26,699 bases of DNA, taken from assembly GCA_946222995.1 (NCBI GenBank), contig CAMIOS010000031.1, positions 1-26,699 of the forward strand, read 5' to 3'. This document shows, in pieces, positions 9,473 through 17,445 of the stretch (positions are counted from its first letter, which is position 1; the number at the start of each line of letters is the position of its first letter). The notes under the pieces were generated by a model. The model did not search any database and was not told the origin of the DNA. It worked only from the letters and a program-made list of their open reading frames with translations. The DNA comes from an uncultured Enhydrobacter sp. (GTDB lineage Bacteria > Pseudomonadota > Gammaproteobacteria > Pseudomonadales > Moraxellaceae). The position numbers and the translations under genes are program-made.

Positions 9473-10780
9473 ATGAGTAGCCAATTTGCGCTTTTTAAAT
9501 CACAACGTTTTACCCCGATGTTTGTTACCCAATTTTTGGGAGCCTTTAATGACAATGTGTTCAAACAAGGCTTATTGTTAGTCTTGACCTTTGTCGCTGC
9601 CGAAAAACTTGCCCTCAAAATAAGCTTACTTAATAATCTTGCGGCAATGCTGTTTGTGTTGCCATTTTTTTTGTTTTCGGCATTGGCTGGGCAAATTGCC
9701 GATAAATACGACAAAGCCCGATTAACCCAGTATATCAAGCTGCTTGAAATTGTGATTATGGGGTTTGCCTCGGTGGGATTTGTGTTTGAGATTTATAGCT
9801 TGTTGTTTGTGGCGTTGTTTTTGATGGGGACACATTCGACGTTTTTTGGTCCGATTAAATACGCGTATTTACCCCAAGCCATGCACCCTGATGAACTGGT
9901 TGGGGCAAATGGACTGTTTCAGATGGGCACCTCATTGGCAATTTTAACAGGGATGATGGCGGCAGGATTTTTGACCCAACAGACGCATAGGATGTGGTGG
10001 CTGTCAGGCTGTGTATTATTGGTGGCTTGCTTAGGCTATCTGGCGTGTCGCTTTATTCCTGCCATGCCCGCCCCACAGCCCAATTTGACTATTGATTGGA
10101 ATATTTTTCGCACCAGTTGGCAGACAGTAACCTATTTATACAGTTTGCCGATTATGTGGTTTACTATTATGGGCAATAGTTGGTTTTGGTTTTATGGGGC
10201 GACGTTTTTGACCCAAGTGCCAGAATTTGCCAAGACGATTTTGCACGGTGATGAAACAGTGGTGATTTTTTTACTCACGCTATTTTCGGTGGGCACGGCG
10301 TTAGGCTCGGTACTGTGTAAAACCTTGACCAAAAATCAGGTGACGTTAAAGCTGCTACCGTTTGGGATAGCGGGATTAACGATTTTTGCGGTGGATTTAT
10401 ATTTTGCCCTCAAAGGTATCAGCCTTGATGTGCCAAATAACGTGCAACTTGGCATTGGCGAGCTGCTAAAAACCGATGGCATGCGGCGAGTATTTATCGA
10501 TTTATTTTTGCTTGGATTTGCGGGCGGGATTTTTATTGTGCCGATGTATGCCTTTATGCAGGCTTATTCGCCAGAAACGCACCGTGCCCGCATCATTGGA
10601 GCAAACAATATTTTTAATGCGTTGTTTATGGTCGGCTCGGCGATTTTTGCGATGGTGTGTTTGGCAAAAATGTCGATTCCTTCGCTATTTGCGGTGGTAG
10701 GGATTATCAATGTATTATTTGGAATTTGGGTGTTTATGAAATTAAAAAAATATCAAACAACCGCAAAAATTGCTGCGTAA
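9473..10780 (+). CDS. MFS transporter, LplT-like (putative lysophospholipid transporter)
   Basis: Major facilitator protein of 435 aa with about 12 hydrophobic segments. The N-terminal segment FVTQFLGAFNDNVFKQ (residues 16-31) and the loop GQIADKYDKARL match LplT and the transporter half of the fused MFS/acyltransferase/acyl-ACP synthetase (Aas-like) proteins. The late motif GGIFIVPMYAFMQ also matches LplT (GGFFVVPLNALLQ, from memory). LplT flips lysophospholipids across the inner membrane for re-acylation by Aas. No acyltransferase or synthetase domain is fused or adjacent here, so the partner enzyme would have to lie elsewhere, and the substrate is inferred. The ATG at 9473 has GGATAA seven to eight bases upstream. 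It is transcribed divergently from tamA. Related names used in databases would be 'MFS transporter'. Family call firm, substrate moderate. Confidence 0.85.
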   Translation: MSSQFALFKSQRFTPMFVTQFLGAFNDNVFKQGLLLVLTFVAAEKLALKISLLNNLAAMLFVLPFFLFSALAGQIADKYDKARLTQYIKLLEIVIMGFASVGFVFEIYSLLFVALFLMGTHSTFFGPIKYAYLPQAMHPDELVGANGLFQMGTSLAILTGMMAAGFLTQQTHRMWWLSGCVLLVACLGYLACRFIPAMPAPQPNLTIDWNIFRTSWQTVTYLYSLPIMWFTIMGNSWFWFYGATFLTQVPEFAKTILHGDETVVIFLLTLFSVGTALGSVLCKTLTKNQVTLKLLPFGIAGLTIFAVDLYFALKGISLDVPNNVQLGIGELLKTDGMRRVFIDLFLLGFAGGIFIVPMYAFMQAYSPETHRARIIGANNIFNALFMVGSAIFAMVCLAKMSIPSLFAVVGIINVLFGIWVFMKLKKYQTTAKIAA

Positions 10781-10801
10781 TCAACACAAGCCTAAATAAG
10801 A

Positions 10802-10827
10802 AAGGCTAAAATTAACGCTTTAGCCTT
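10802..10827. terminator. Bidirectional hairpin between convergent genes
   Basis: Perfect 9-bp inverted repeat, AAGGCTAAA (10802-10810) and TTTAGCCTT (10819-10827), with an 8-base loop. It sits 21 bases after the stop of the LplT-like gene and 15 bases after the end of the nitroreductase gene read on the other strand. The T-run is weak on both sides (plus: GTTACTTG; minus: TCTTATTTAGG), so it may be a modest terminator that serves both genes. Confidence 0.55.
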
Positions 10828-10842
10828 GTTACTTGATGACTT

Positions 10843-11604
10843 TTATTTTAAAAACCCTTGTTCTTTAAGCCATTTTTCTTCCTCTGCGACATATGGTTGG
10901 CTGTAATAATTGGCAAATTTTTGGCGGTACGGCAATTTTTCACGAGCTTCGCCAAATTCAAGCATGGTTTGTTCATAATTTGCTAAGTCATCTGCTAACA
11001 GTTCGGTTTGGTACTGATTTTCAAAATATACTGCTTGTTTTGGCAAACGGGGTTTTAACCGCATCTCAACCGCAGGCTTGCCGATACACAGTCCAAACAC
11101 CGGGTAAGTGTATTTGGGTAAATTTAGCAATTTAATTAAGTCGTTGGCAACCATGCGTAATCCGCCAATCGGACAGGTGGCATAACCCAAACTCTCTGCC
11201 GCCACCGTGGCATTTTGCGCCGCCAATGCCGTATCGGTAGCGAGGGTAATCAATGTATCACTATCCTTAAAACCCTCAAAGCTGCCGTCATACGCTTGAC
11301 TGCTCAAATAGGAGCGATACCCATCCATGACAAATACCAAAAACACACTACATTGGGCAATCTGCGGGTTGCGCGGTTGCAAATCGACGATTTTTTGACG
11401 TAACGCCTTATCACTGATGTTGATAATGCTGTAGTGCTGTCCGTTTTGCCAACTTGGCGCTTGCTGGGCGCATTTGATGATGTCGTTTAATTGCGAATCC
11501 GGCACGGTGGCGCTACTGTCAAACTCTCGATACACCCGATGATTTTGTAAAAGTTCAATGGTTTCATTACTCACAGTTTGATTACTCGTAGTTTGGTTAC
11601 TCAT
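10843..11604 (-). CDS. NADPH-dependent nitroreductase / flavin reductase, NfsA-like
   Basis: Nitroreductase-superfamily FMN enzyme, 253 aa, of the NfsA/FRP type. HRVYREF at 22-28 fits the N-terminal flavin-phosphate binding motif. The central helix ATDTALAAQNATVAAESLGY (122-141) and IGGLR (146-150) are the conserved core. PVFGLCIGKP (168-177) and the following RLPKQAV (186-192) are the strand and loop typical of the NfsA group. These enzymes reduce nitroaromatics, quinones or free flavins with NADPH. The substrate here is unknown. The extreme N-terminus is a short repetitive run (SNQT/SNQT/SNET). The ATG at 11604 follows a GGGG ribosome site seven bases upstream. It begins 21 bases after the stop of the YbfB-like transporter on the same strand, so the two are very likely co-transcribed. 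Confidence 0.88.
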   Translation of the reverse strand: MSNQTTSNQTVSNETIELLQNHRVYREFDSSATVPDSQLNDIIKCAQQAPSWQNGQHYSIINISDKALRQKIVDLQPRNPQIAQCSVFLVFVMDGYRSYLSSQAYDGSFEGFKDSDTLITLATDTALAAQNATVAAESLGYATCPIGGLRMVANDLIKLLNLPKYTYPVFGLCIGKPAVEMRLKPRLPKQAVYFENQYQTELLADDLANYEQTMLEFGEAREKLPYRQKFANYYSQPYVAEEEKWLKEQGFLK

Positions 11605-11625
11605 GATTGCCCCGTTAGAAGTGAT

Positions 11626-12879
11626 TTAAACATGATTTGATGATTGTTGATGTTGATACGGTCGCCAAAGTAGCACCACGCCAATAAGCAAAACGATGGC
11701 AGAGACGGGCAGTAACGCAAGCCAAATATTTTTGCCTGTTGCAACTAGCGCAGTTAAGGGTCCGATAAGCTGCCCAAAGGCAAAACTTGCGGTCATCAGC
11801 GCACTTAAATTGTATTTAGGATAGTGGGTGACTTGGCTTGCCGCCACTTGCAGCCCCGCCATCGTCACCACCATAAAGGTGCCGCCCACCATCAGCGCTG
11901 ACAACATCAAACCTGTCAATGACTGCCAAAACGCAGGCAATATCGTACCAACCGCCATGATAATTTGCGACACTCGCCAAACGCCGAGCAAAGTAAGGTT
12001 GTTATAACGGCGTTGTAATTCCTGCGACAATACCACCGACAAAGCTGCCGCCAACCCAAAAAATGGCCAAATCAGCAAATAACTTTGACCCGGCAACCAT
12101 TGCTTGGCGATTTGGGGCAAAAAAGTCGCAGGTAAAATATAGCCAAATCCGAATAAACCATAGGCGGTTAATATATTCGCTAATTTTAGCTTGGCTGGTG
12201 GCTGTATGCTAGAAGAAGTAGAATTGGTATGGCTGGCTTTGGTATGAGAGGTTTTGGCAGCAGCTGTTGAGGCAAACTGTGAGTTGATTTTCGCCAGCAA
12301 AAAGGTGACAAGCAGGGTGGCGAGCAGTGCAATCACACCTAAATACTGCCATAATCGACTCGATAATGGACTGAATGATGACTGAGCCGCGATAGTCGCC
12401 GTCGCTGATTGAAAAATAAAATAGCTACAAATCAATCCTGTGAGGGTGATGCCAATACCCACACCCGTATAAATCAAGCCGCTGCTGGCTACCTGTCTTG
12501 ATTTTAACCAATTGATTGCAAACGCACTGATAGATACTAGCACCCAAGCGCTTGCCATACCCGCCAAAAAGCGTAACACCAGTAACCAACCAAAGCTGCT
12601 TAGGGAAGCCAGCCAAGTGGTGAGCGTCACCAAGGTGAGACCTAAGACGATAAAAAACGGGTGCCGGTTACTTTTAAGCAGTGACAGCGCCCCGACCAAA
12701 TAGCCAATATAGTTGCTACTTGATAACCACGCCGTTTGCGCAAGATGCACCGTGCCTTCTTGTATCATCAAAGGCAAAATCGGTGTAAAAGCAAATCGCC
12801 CGATACCCATTGCCACTGCAAGCGCAGTAATCGCTAGGATAAAGCAAAATATAATCTGTTGCCGGTCAGATTGTGACAT
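11626..12879 (-). CDS. MFS transporter, YbfB/YjiJ family
   Basis: Major facilitator protein of 417 aa with about 12 membrane helices. The signature AVAMGIGRFAFTPILPLM near residues 22-39 is characteristic of the YbfB/YjiJ family (an MFS group of unknown substrate). A hydrophilic Thr/Ser/Ala/Lys-rich stretch at about 207-232 is the cytoplasmic loop between the two six-helix halves. The start at 12879 is well supported: AAGGAG lies eight bases upstream on the minus strand. It follows pepN by 54 bases with no convincing terminator between, and precedes the nitroreductase by 21 bases, so a pepN-MFS-nitroreductase transcript is possible. Its role might be efflux or uptake of a compound processed by the reductase, but that is only a suggestion from adjacency. 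Confidence 0.85.
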   Translation of the reverse strand: MSQSDRQQIIFCFILAITALAVAMGIGRFAFTPILPLMIQEGTVHLAQTAWLSSSNYIGYLVGALSLLKSNRHPFFIVLGLTLVTLTTWLASLSSFGWLLVLRFLAGMASAWVLVSISAFAINWLKSRQVASSGLIYTGVGIGITLTGLICSYFIFQSATATIAAQSSFSPLSSRLWQYLGVIALLATLLVTFLLAKINSQFASTAAAKTSHTKASHTNSTSSSIQPPAKLKLANILTAYGLFGFGYILPATFLPQIAKQWLPGQSYLLIWPFFGLAAALSVVLSQELQRRYNNLTLLGVWRVSQIIMAVGTILPAFWQSLTGLMLSALMVGGTFMVVTMAGLQVAASQVTHYPKYNLSALMTASFAFGQLIGPLTALVATGKNIWLALLPVSAIVLLIGVVLLWRPYQHQQSSNHV

Positions 12880-12933
12880 TTCAGTTACTCCTTGATTTTA
12901 TTAATACGGATTGTCAGCGTTTAAGCTTGCATC

Positions 12934-15606
12934 TTAAAGATTATTGAGCATATTTTGCAAGGTTTCCTTCACATTTTTGGACGACATATTAGCTTGGCTT
13001 AATATTAAAGCCTGTTTAACCATTGACTTTTTGTCTGCTACCAAGGCATTCCAATTTGATAAACCTTGAACCAAACGTGACGCCAACAGTGGGTTACGTT
13101 TATCCAAATCTTGCATCATGCTCAAATACTGCTCAACGCCCTGCTGGGTCCAAATTTTAGTAGGCTGCGCGAGCAATCCGCCGAGCACCGCCCGCACACG
13201 ATTTGGGGTATTGATGTCAAAGTCTTGATGTGAAGTTAATGCAAAAATATCGGCAACGCTCGCCTGGCTGTCATTGGCTTGGACACCAAACCATAAATCC
13301 ATCACCAATGCATCATGATGAAAGCGTTGGTAAAAATCGGCAAGCCATTCGGCTTTTTGGGGCAAACCATGCTCCACCGCCGCATTTAACGCACCTAAGC
13401 GCTCGGTCATACAAGACGCTTGTTGGTATTGGGTAATCGTCCAATGTTTGGCATCACTCACGCCTGCCAATAACGCCATATCCAGCACCACATTTCGCCA
13501 TGCCCGCACGCCCATGGCTTCGGCTGTATCTTCATACGCGGTAATCGGCAGTTTGGCATACGCACTTTGCCAAATGTCTTTAAGCTCTACCGCCACGGCT
13601 TTTTTGACCGCTTGATGACGGGCACGAACTTGGCTAGGGTCATAGTCGGTCTGAATCGCACTACCTAGCTCTCGCTCGCTTGGCATATCTAGTAACCTCG
13701 CCGCTAGCATGGGGTCGGTTTCTGACAGCGCTGGCAGACTGGCTTTTAATGCCGTGATGTAGGCATCGGTATCGGCATTTTGCAATAAAATACGATTGAC
13801 CAACAACTGTGCCGCTTGCCAACGGTTAAAGCCATTGGTCTCATACTGCATCAAAAACGCCAAATCATCATTGCTATACTCAAAATTGAGCTGAACAGGC
13901 GCGGAAAAATCACGAAGCAATGACACCACAGGGTCAAAATCCGCTGTGGTAAACAACCCATCAAAGTTAAACGTCTGACTGTCATCGCGCAGTAACACCA
14001 AATCTTCGTGTACCAGTTGTCCAGTGGCACGGTTAAAAATCGCCATTTTGATAGGAATTGGCAAAGGTTTTGGCGAAGGATAGCCTGCTACTGGGCGCGT
14101 GTGTTGGCTTAGCGTCAAGATAAGCTTGTCAGCTGTTTTTTCAAAATGCCCTGATAACGTTGGCGTGCCTGGCTGGGTATACCAATCGATAAATTGGCTG
14201 ATACTGCTATCGGCGACACTTAGCGCCGACAACAAGTCTTCAACCGTTACCGCTTGCCCGTCATAACGGCGAAAATATTCATCCGTGCCTTGGCGGAATT
14301 TTTCTTTGCCAAGCGTATTAGCAATCATGCGAACGATTTCTGCGCCTTTCTCGTACACTGTGGCGGTGTAAAAATTATTAATCTCGACAAAATGGTCAGG
14401 GCGTGGTGGATGCGCCAATGGGCTGGCATCTTCAGGAAACTGTGCCGCTCGCAATGTTGCCACATCATCAATCCGCTGTACCGCAGGGGAATGCAGACTT
14501 TCGGAAAAAGACTGGTCACGAAATACGGTAAAGCCTTCTTTTAGGCACAGCTGAAACCAGTCACGGCAGGTGATACGGTTGCCCGTCCAGTTATGGAAGT
14601 ATTCATGGGCAATCACCGCTTTGACATTAAAGTTACGGCGATCGGTGGTGGTCTCTGGGCTAGATAGGACGCAAGCGGTGTTAAAAATATTTAATCCTTT
14701 GTTTTCCATCGCGCCCATATTAAACTGGCTAACCGCCACAATCATATAGCGGTCAAGATCATACGCCCGTCCGTAGTTGTCTTCATCCCATTTCATTGAG
14801 TCTTTTAACGCTTGCATGCCGACATGGCACTGCTCGATATTTTCACGCTTGGCGTATAACTCAAGCAGCACCTCACGCCCTTCGCTAGTGGTGTAATGGT
14901 CGGTCAATACGTCCAAATCTGCCATCACGCAAGCGAATAGATAACTTGGTTTTTTGGTGGGGTCTTGCCACACCGCAAAATGACGATCGCCTGCAAGCTC
15001 CCCTTGGTCGATTAAATTACCATTTGCCAATAGCGTTGGGTAAGTTTTATCGGCTTCAATGCGTGTGGTAAAGGTGGCAAGCACATCGGGACGGTCTGGA
15101 TAAAAGGTAATTTTACGAAACCCTTCTGGCTCACACTGGGTACAGAACATTTTGTCCGCCCCTTCCCCTGCTTGGTATAAGCCTTCAAGACTGGTATTGG
15201 TTTGCGGCACGATGGTGACAACGGTGGTAATCTGACAAGTGTCTGGCGCGTTAACAATCGTTAGGCTTTCTTGGTCTAGTTGGTAGTCGCTTTCGCTTAA
15301 GGTTTTACCGTTTAAGGTAATTGACTCAAGTTGCAATTCTCGTCCAAAGAGTACCAAATCGCCTGCCGTGTTTCTTGTCATGTCAAGATTGGCGGTGACG
15401 GTTGCATGCTTTTTATCAGCGCCATCAAATAACTCGATGTTAAGGTCAATGTGATTGACGCTAAAGACCGGCGGCGTGTAGTCTTTTAGGTAGATTTTTT
15501 GCGGTTGGCTTGGGTCGGGTGTTGGTGTATTAGCAGGCACATCGGGCATTTGGGTGTTTAATAATTGTGGGTGTTCGGTTTGGTTGGTTTCGGTGACGTT
15601 GGTCAT
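12934..15606 (-). CDS. pepN: Aminopeptidase N (M1 zinc metallopeptidase)
   Basis: Complete 890-aa M1 aminopeptidase, close to the E. coli PepN length (870 aa) apart from about 37 extra polar, Pro/Thr-rich residues at the N-terminus. The exopeptidase motif GAMEN is at 298-302. The zinc site HEYFHNWTGNR starts at 334, with His334, His338 and Glu357 (in KEGFT) as expected ligands and Glu335 as the catalytic base. The transition-state tyrosine is in TVYEKGAE (Tyr418). The C-terminal helical domain continues to the end without interruption. The enzyme removes N-terminal residues from peptides in the cytoplasm and is a major bacterial aminopeptidase. The start at 15606 has only a weak purine site (AAAGAAA), and a start nearer residue 37 cannot be excluded. 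It is divergent from the mgtC-like gene. Confidence 0.96.
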   Translation of the reverse strand: MTNVTETNQTEHPQLLNTQMPDVPANTPTPDPSQPQKIYLKDYTPPVFSVNHIDLNIELFDGADKKHATVTANLDMTRNTAGDLVLFGRELQLESITLNGKTLSESDYQLDQESLTIVNAPDTCQITTVVTIVPQTNTSLEGLYQAGEGADKMFCTQCEPEGFRKITFYPDRPDVLATFTTRIEADKTYPTLLANGNLIDQGELAGDRHFAVWQDPTKKPSYLFACVMADLDVLTDHYTTSEGREVLLELYAKRENIEQCHVGMQALKDSMKWDEDNYGRAYDLDRYMIVAVSQFNMGAMENKGLNIFNTACVLSSPETTTDRRNFNVKAVIAHEYFHNWTGNRITCRDWFQLCLKEGFTVFRDQSFSESLHSPAVQRIDDVATLRAAQFPEDASPLAHPPRPDHFVEINNFYTATVYEKGAEIVRMIANTLGKEKFRQGTDEYFRRYDGQAVTVEDLLSALSVADSSISQFIDWYTQPGTPTLSGHFEKTADKLILTLSQHTRPVAGYPSPKPLPIPIKMAIFNRATGQLVHEDLVLLRDDSQTFNFDGLFTTADFDPVVSLLRDFSAPVQLNFEYSNDDLAFLMQYETNGFNRWQAAQLLVNRILLQNADTDAYITALKASLPALSETDPMLAARLLDMPSERELGSAIQTDYDPSQVRARHQAVKKAVAVELKDIWQSAYAKLPITAYEDTAEAMGVRAWRNVVLDMALLAGVSDAKHWTITQYQQASCMTERLGALNAAVEHGLPQKAEWLADFYQRFHHDALVMDLWFGVQANDSQASVADIFALTSHQDFDINTPNRVRAVLGGLLAQPTKIWTQQGVEQYLSMMQDLDKRNPLLASRLVQGLSNWNALVADKKSMVKQALILSQANMSSKNVKETLQNMLNNL

Positions 15607-15660
15607 ATATTTCTTTAGCTCGCAATGTGTTGTTAAAAATTATTCTCATTCAATGTGGCT

Positions 15661-15669
15661 ATTATGCCA
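15661..15669 (-). promoter_or_regulatory. Candidate extended -10 promoter for pepN
   Basis: On the minus strand TGG (15667-15669) directly precedes CATAAT (15661-15666), giving a TGn extended -10 with five of six consensus bases. No good -35 lies at 16-18 bases. The implied start near 15655 gives a leader of about 50 bases before the pepN ATG. Confidence 0.35.
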
Positions 15670-15786
15670 TAATTAATGACGTTTTTTGGTCACAAACCAT
15701 AATGACTTTGTTATTACATTTTCATGCTATTTTTTTTATTTTTATCGGATAAAATTTCAACTCTTTTTGACTCGTTTGTGGGTGAC

Positions 15787-15873
15787 ATGATGGATAATTT
15801 TATAGGTAATGTATTTGATTTAGATTGGAAATTGATGGTAGTTCACATGTTTCAAATGGTGATTTTGATTTAG
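15787..15873 (+). pseudogene. Detached N-terminal fragment of the mgtC-like gene (28 codons)
   Basis: This frame starts at ATG ATG (15787/15790) and encodes 28 residues (MMDNFIGNVFDLDWKLM...). It then runs into TAG at 15871-15873, just inside the second copy of a 50-bp tandem duplication. If one copy is removed on paper, it joins in frame to the MgtC/SapB frame at VIAYVLVLPVSYN. It is therefore the original N-terminus, cut off by the +50 shift (50 is not a multiple of three). GGGTGAC just upstream could be a weak ribosome site. It may still act as a leader peptide: the stop lies 11 bases before an in-frame ATG (15885) of the downstream part, with GGAAA between them, so coupled re-initiation is possible. 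Confidence 0.7.
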
Positions 15874-15913
15874 ATTGGAAATTGATGGTAGTTCACATGT
15901 TTCAAATGGTGAT
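15814..15913 (+). repeat. Perfect 50-bp tandem duplication
   Basis: Bases 15814-15863 are repeated without any mismatch at 15864-15913. The bases flanking on each side (15813 A against 15863 T; 15914 A against 15864 T) break the match, so the unit is exactly 50 bp and two copies are present. It lies inside the 5' part of the mgtC-like gene and shifts its frame. The identity of the copies implies a recent event, or an assembly artefact. Confidence 0.97.
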
Positions 15914-16466
15914 AGCGTATGTGTTGGTATTACCTGTAAGCTACAATCGTGAGAACAGTCGACAAAACATTGGGCTGCGCACTTTTCCGCTTGTAAGCCT
16001 GGCAAGCTGTAGTTTTGCGCTGCTTGGGTTTGAAGTGCAAGGTGATGACCCGAGTGCAATGGGGCGCATCGTAAGCGGCGTGGTAACAGGGATTGGCTTT
16101 ATCGGCGGTGGGGCAATTCTCAAAAAAGATGGCATGATTGAAGGGACGTCGACAGCGGCTGCGATTTGGTCGGCAGGCTGTGTGGGCGTGGCAGTGGCGA
16201 TGGGACGGCTAGAAATTGCGGTATTGATTAGTGTGTTTATGGTAGGGATTTTTTATTTTGCCAGTCCACTTAAAAAATCACTGGATAACGATAGTCATGC
16301 GCCTAAAATTCTAATTAAACTCATTTTCAGAAATTGGTGTAGTTTGCATATTCCCATTTGCCACCTTATAAAGAGTCATTGTAATATTACTAAATTGAGT
16401 TCCAGTCCCCTCATTAATTTCTTGAACATAAAAAGATTCGGATTTGGCAATTTGATTATCCTCTAA
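15885..16466 (+). CDS. MgtC/SapB-family membrane protein, 5' disrupted and 3' run-on
   Basis: The frame encodes an MgtC/SapB-type membrane protein. YNRENSRQNIGLRTFPLV, GRIVSGVVTGIGFIGGGAIL and the segment EGTSTAAAIWSAGCVGVAVAMG are the conserved family blocks, with about four hydrophobic helices. MgtC proteins of pathogens help survival at low magnesium and inside phagocytes; many homologues have unknown roles. The frame is open from a TTG at 15825. I prefer ATG 15885 because GGAAA lies four bases upstream and the first helix stays whole. The natural start was probably 15787/15790, now cut off by the duplication. After about residue 142 (SPLKKSLDNDSHAP) the frame leaves family-like sequence and continues about 50 codons into DNA antisense to the J-domain gene, which suggests that the native stop was lost. 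It may be a pseudogene or a shortened, still working protein. Confidence 0.7.
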   Translation: MVVHMFQMVIAYVLVLPVSYNRENSRQNIGLRTFPLVSLASCSFALLGFEVQGDDPSAMGRIVSGVVTGIGFIGGGAILKKDGMIEGTSTAAAIWSAGCVGVAVAMGRLEIAVLISVFMVGIFYFASPLKKSLDNDSHAPKILIKLIFRNWCSLHIPICHLIKSHCNITKLSSSPLINFLNIKRFGFGNLIIL

Positions 16467-17363
16467 ATCCTTATATCTTATATCGTATTCACCAAGAGTG
16501 ACATTTCTTAAAACTAGACCACCACCAGAAGGGATAAAAAAAGATCTCACAGTTTTTGGGTCCCCATTACCCAAATATACTAACTTACCAAAAATATCAG
16601 CACTATTTTGAGAATTATCAACTGTTATCATAGATAAACCGCTCATATTCAATTTTGGATAACCCCTTACATAACCTGCAGATCTAGGAAAAGGCTGTCC
16701 ATTTGGAGCTTTTAAATGTGAAGCTGATTTATAAACTGGCTCAGTATTTGTGTTTTCCTGATTATTTGATCCCGTATCATTTGAAGAAGATATTTCTTGT
16801 GTTGAATTTAAACTGGAATTTTGAATACTAGCTAAGGGATCTTTCCCCGTCGCAGTTTGAACAACAAATTGAATTCCTAACCAAACTATGCCCGTAACAC
16901 CTGCATAACACAATAATTTAAATATTAGGTGAATCAAATTTTCAATAGCCGAAGTAGTAGCCGAAGATATTACTTGAACGTTTTGACTAAAATTTGTTTT
17001 TGCTTGGTTTGCAAAAATTTTAGATTTTTTAGCCATCTCCTTACTTTTTTCAAATGCATTTCCATAATCAATAGAAACTACTATTTTATTTTTATTCACG
17101 CCCGTAGTATGATTTTGATTGTATAGATTTTCTTGACTTAATAACCAATTATCATACTCCTTTCTCTTTATGTCGTGAGATAATATTTCAAAAGCCTGAT
17201 TTATCTTCTGCATTTTTTGAGTTGCTTGTTCCTTCTCGAAAGCAGAAAAAACCTTATCAGGATGATATCGTTGACTTAATGTTTTATGAGCTGCTCTTAT
17301 CACTTCAATTGGTGCAAATCTTGATACACTTAACACATCATAAAAAGTTTCAAAGGGCAACAT
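16311..17363 (-). CDS. Membrane-anchored J-domain protein with conserved C-terminal domain
   Basis: Protein of 350 aa. Residues 1-72 form a DnaJ J-domain (FYDVLSVSRFAP... ending KRKEYDNWL) with HPD at 34-36, so stimulation of an Hsp70 (DnaK) ATPase is expected. Hydrophobic residues about 144-168 form one membrane segment (LIFKLLCYAGVTGIVWLGIQFVV). A Ser/Asn/Thr-rich linker (about 180-210) leads to a C-terminal domain (about 215-350, from APNGQPFPRSAGYVRGYP to the end). I recall this domain type from other proteobacterial J-domain and hypothetical proteins but cannot name it. It lacks the Gly/Phe and zinc regions of true DnaJ. GGAAG lies ten bases before the ATG. Base composition is strikingly AT-rich (hand count of three 60-base lines: 51 of 180 G+C, versus 28 of 60 in one uvrB line), which indicates acquisition. 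Its last 156 bases are antisense to the mgtC-like frame. Confidence 0.85.
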   Translation of the reverse strand: MLPFETFYDVLSVSRFAPIEVIRAAHKTLSQRYHPDKVFSAFEKEQATQKMQKINQAFEILSHDIKRKEYDNWLLSQENLYNQNHTTGVNKNKIVVSIDYGNAFEKSKEMAKKSKIFANQAKTNFSQNVQVISSATTSAIENLIHLIFKLLCYAGVTGIVWLGIQFVVQTATGKDPLASIQNSSLNSTQEISSSNDTGSNNQENTNTEPVYKSASHLKAPNGQPFPRSAGYVRGYPKLNMSGLSMITVDNSQNSADIFGKLVYLGNGDPKTVRSFFIPSGGGLVLRNVTLGEYDIRYKDLEDNQIAKSESFYVQEINEGTGTQFSNITMTLYKVANGNMQTTPISENEFN

Positions 17364-17394
17364 AACTAGCTATCTTCCAAAAGTAAATAATGAA

Positions 17395-17423
17395 AAAATA
17401 GCATTTTTCACACATATTTACAA
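17395..17423 (-). promoter_or_regulatory. Candidate promoter for the J-domain gene
   Basis: On the minus strand TTGTAA (17418-17423) and TATTTT (17395-17400) are separated by 17 bases, within the 82-base gap after uvrB. Transcription would start roughly 25 bases before the gene's ATG at 17363. The region is very AT-rich, so a chance match is likely enough to keep confidence low. Confidence 0.33.
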
Positions 17424-17445
17424 TTAGAAAAAGAGAAGAAACACT

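Noticed and set aside
9460..9480. Short leader frame starting at ATG 9460 ahead of the LplT-like gene
   Set aside because: It is out of frame with the transporter and ends within a few codons; it has no ribosome site and no attenuator-like structure follows.
16309..17429. Inverted 8-mers TTCTAATT (16309-16316) and AATTAGAA (17422-17429) flanking the J-domain gene, as possible mobile-element ends
   Set aside because: They are short, AT-only apart from one base, and the left one overlaps the gene's own stop codon. No transposase or target-site duplication accompanies them.
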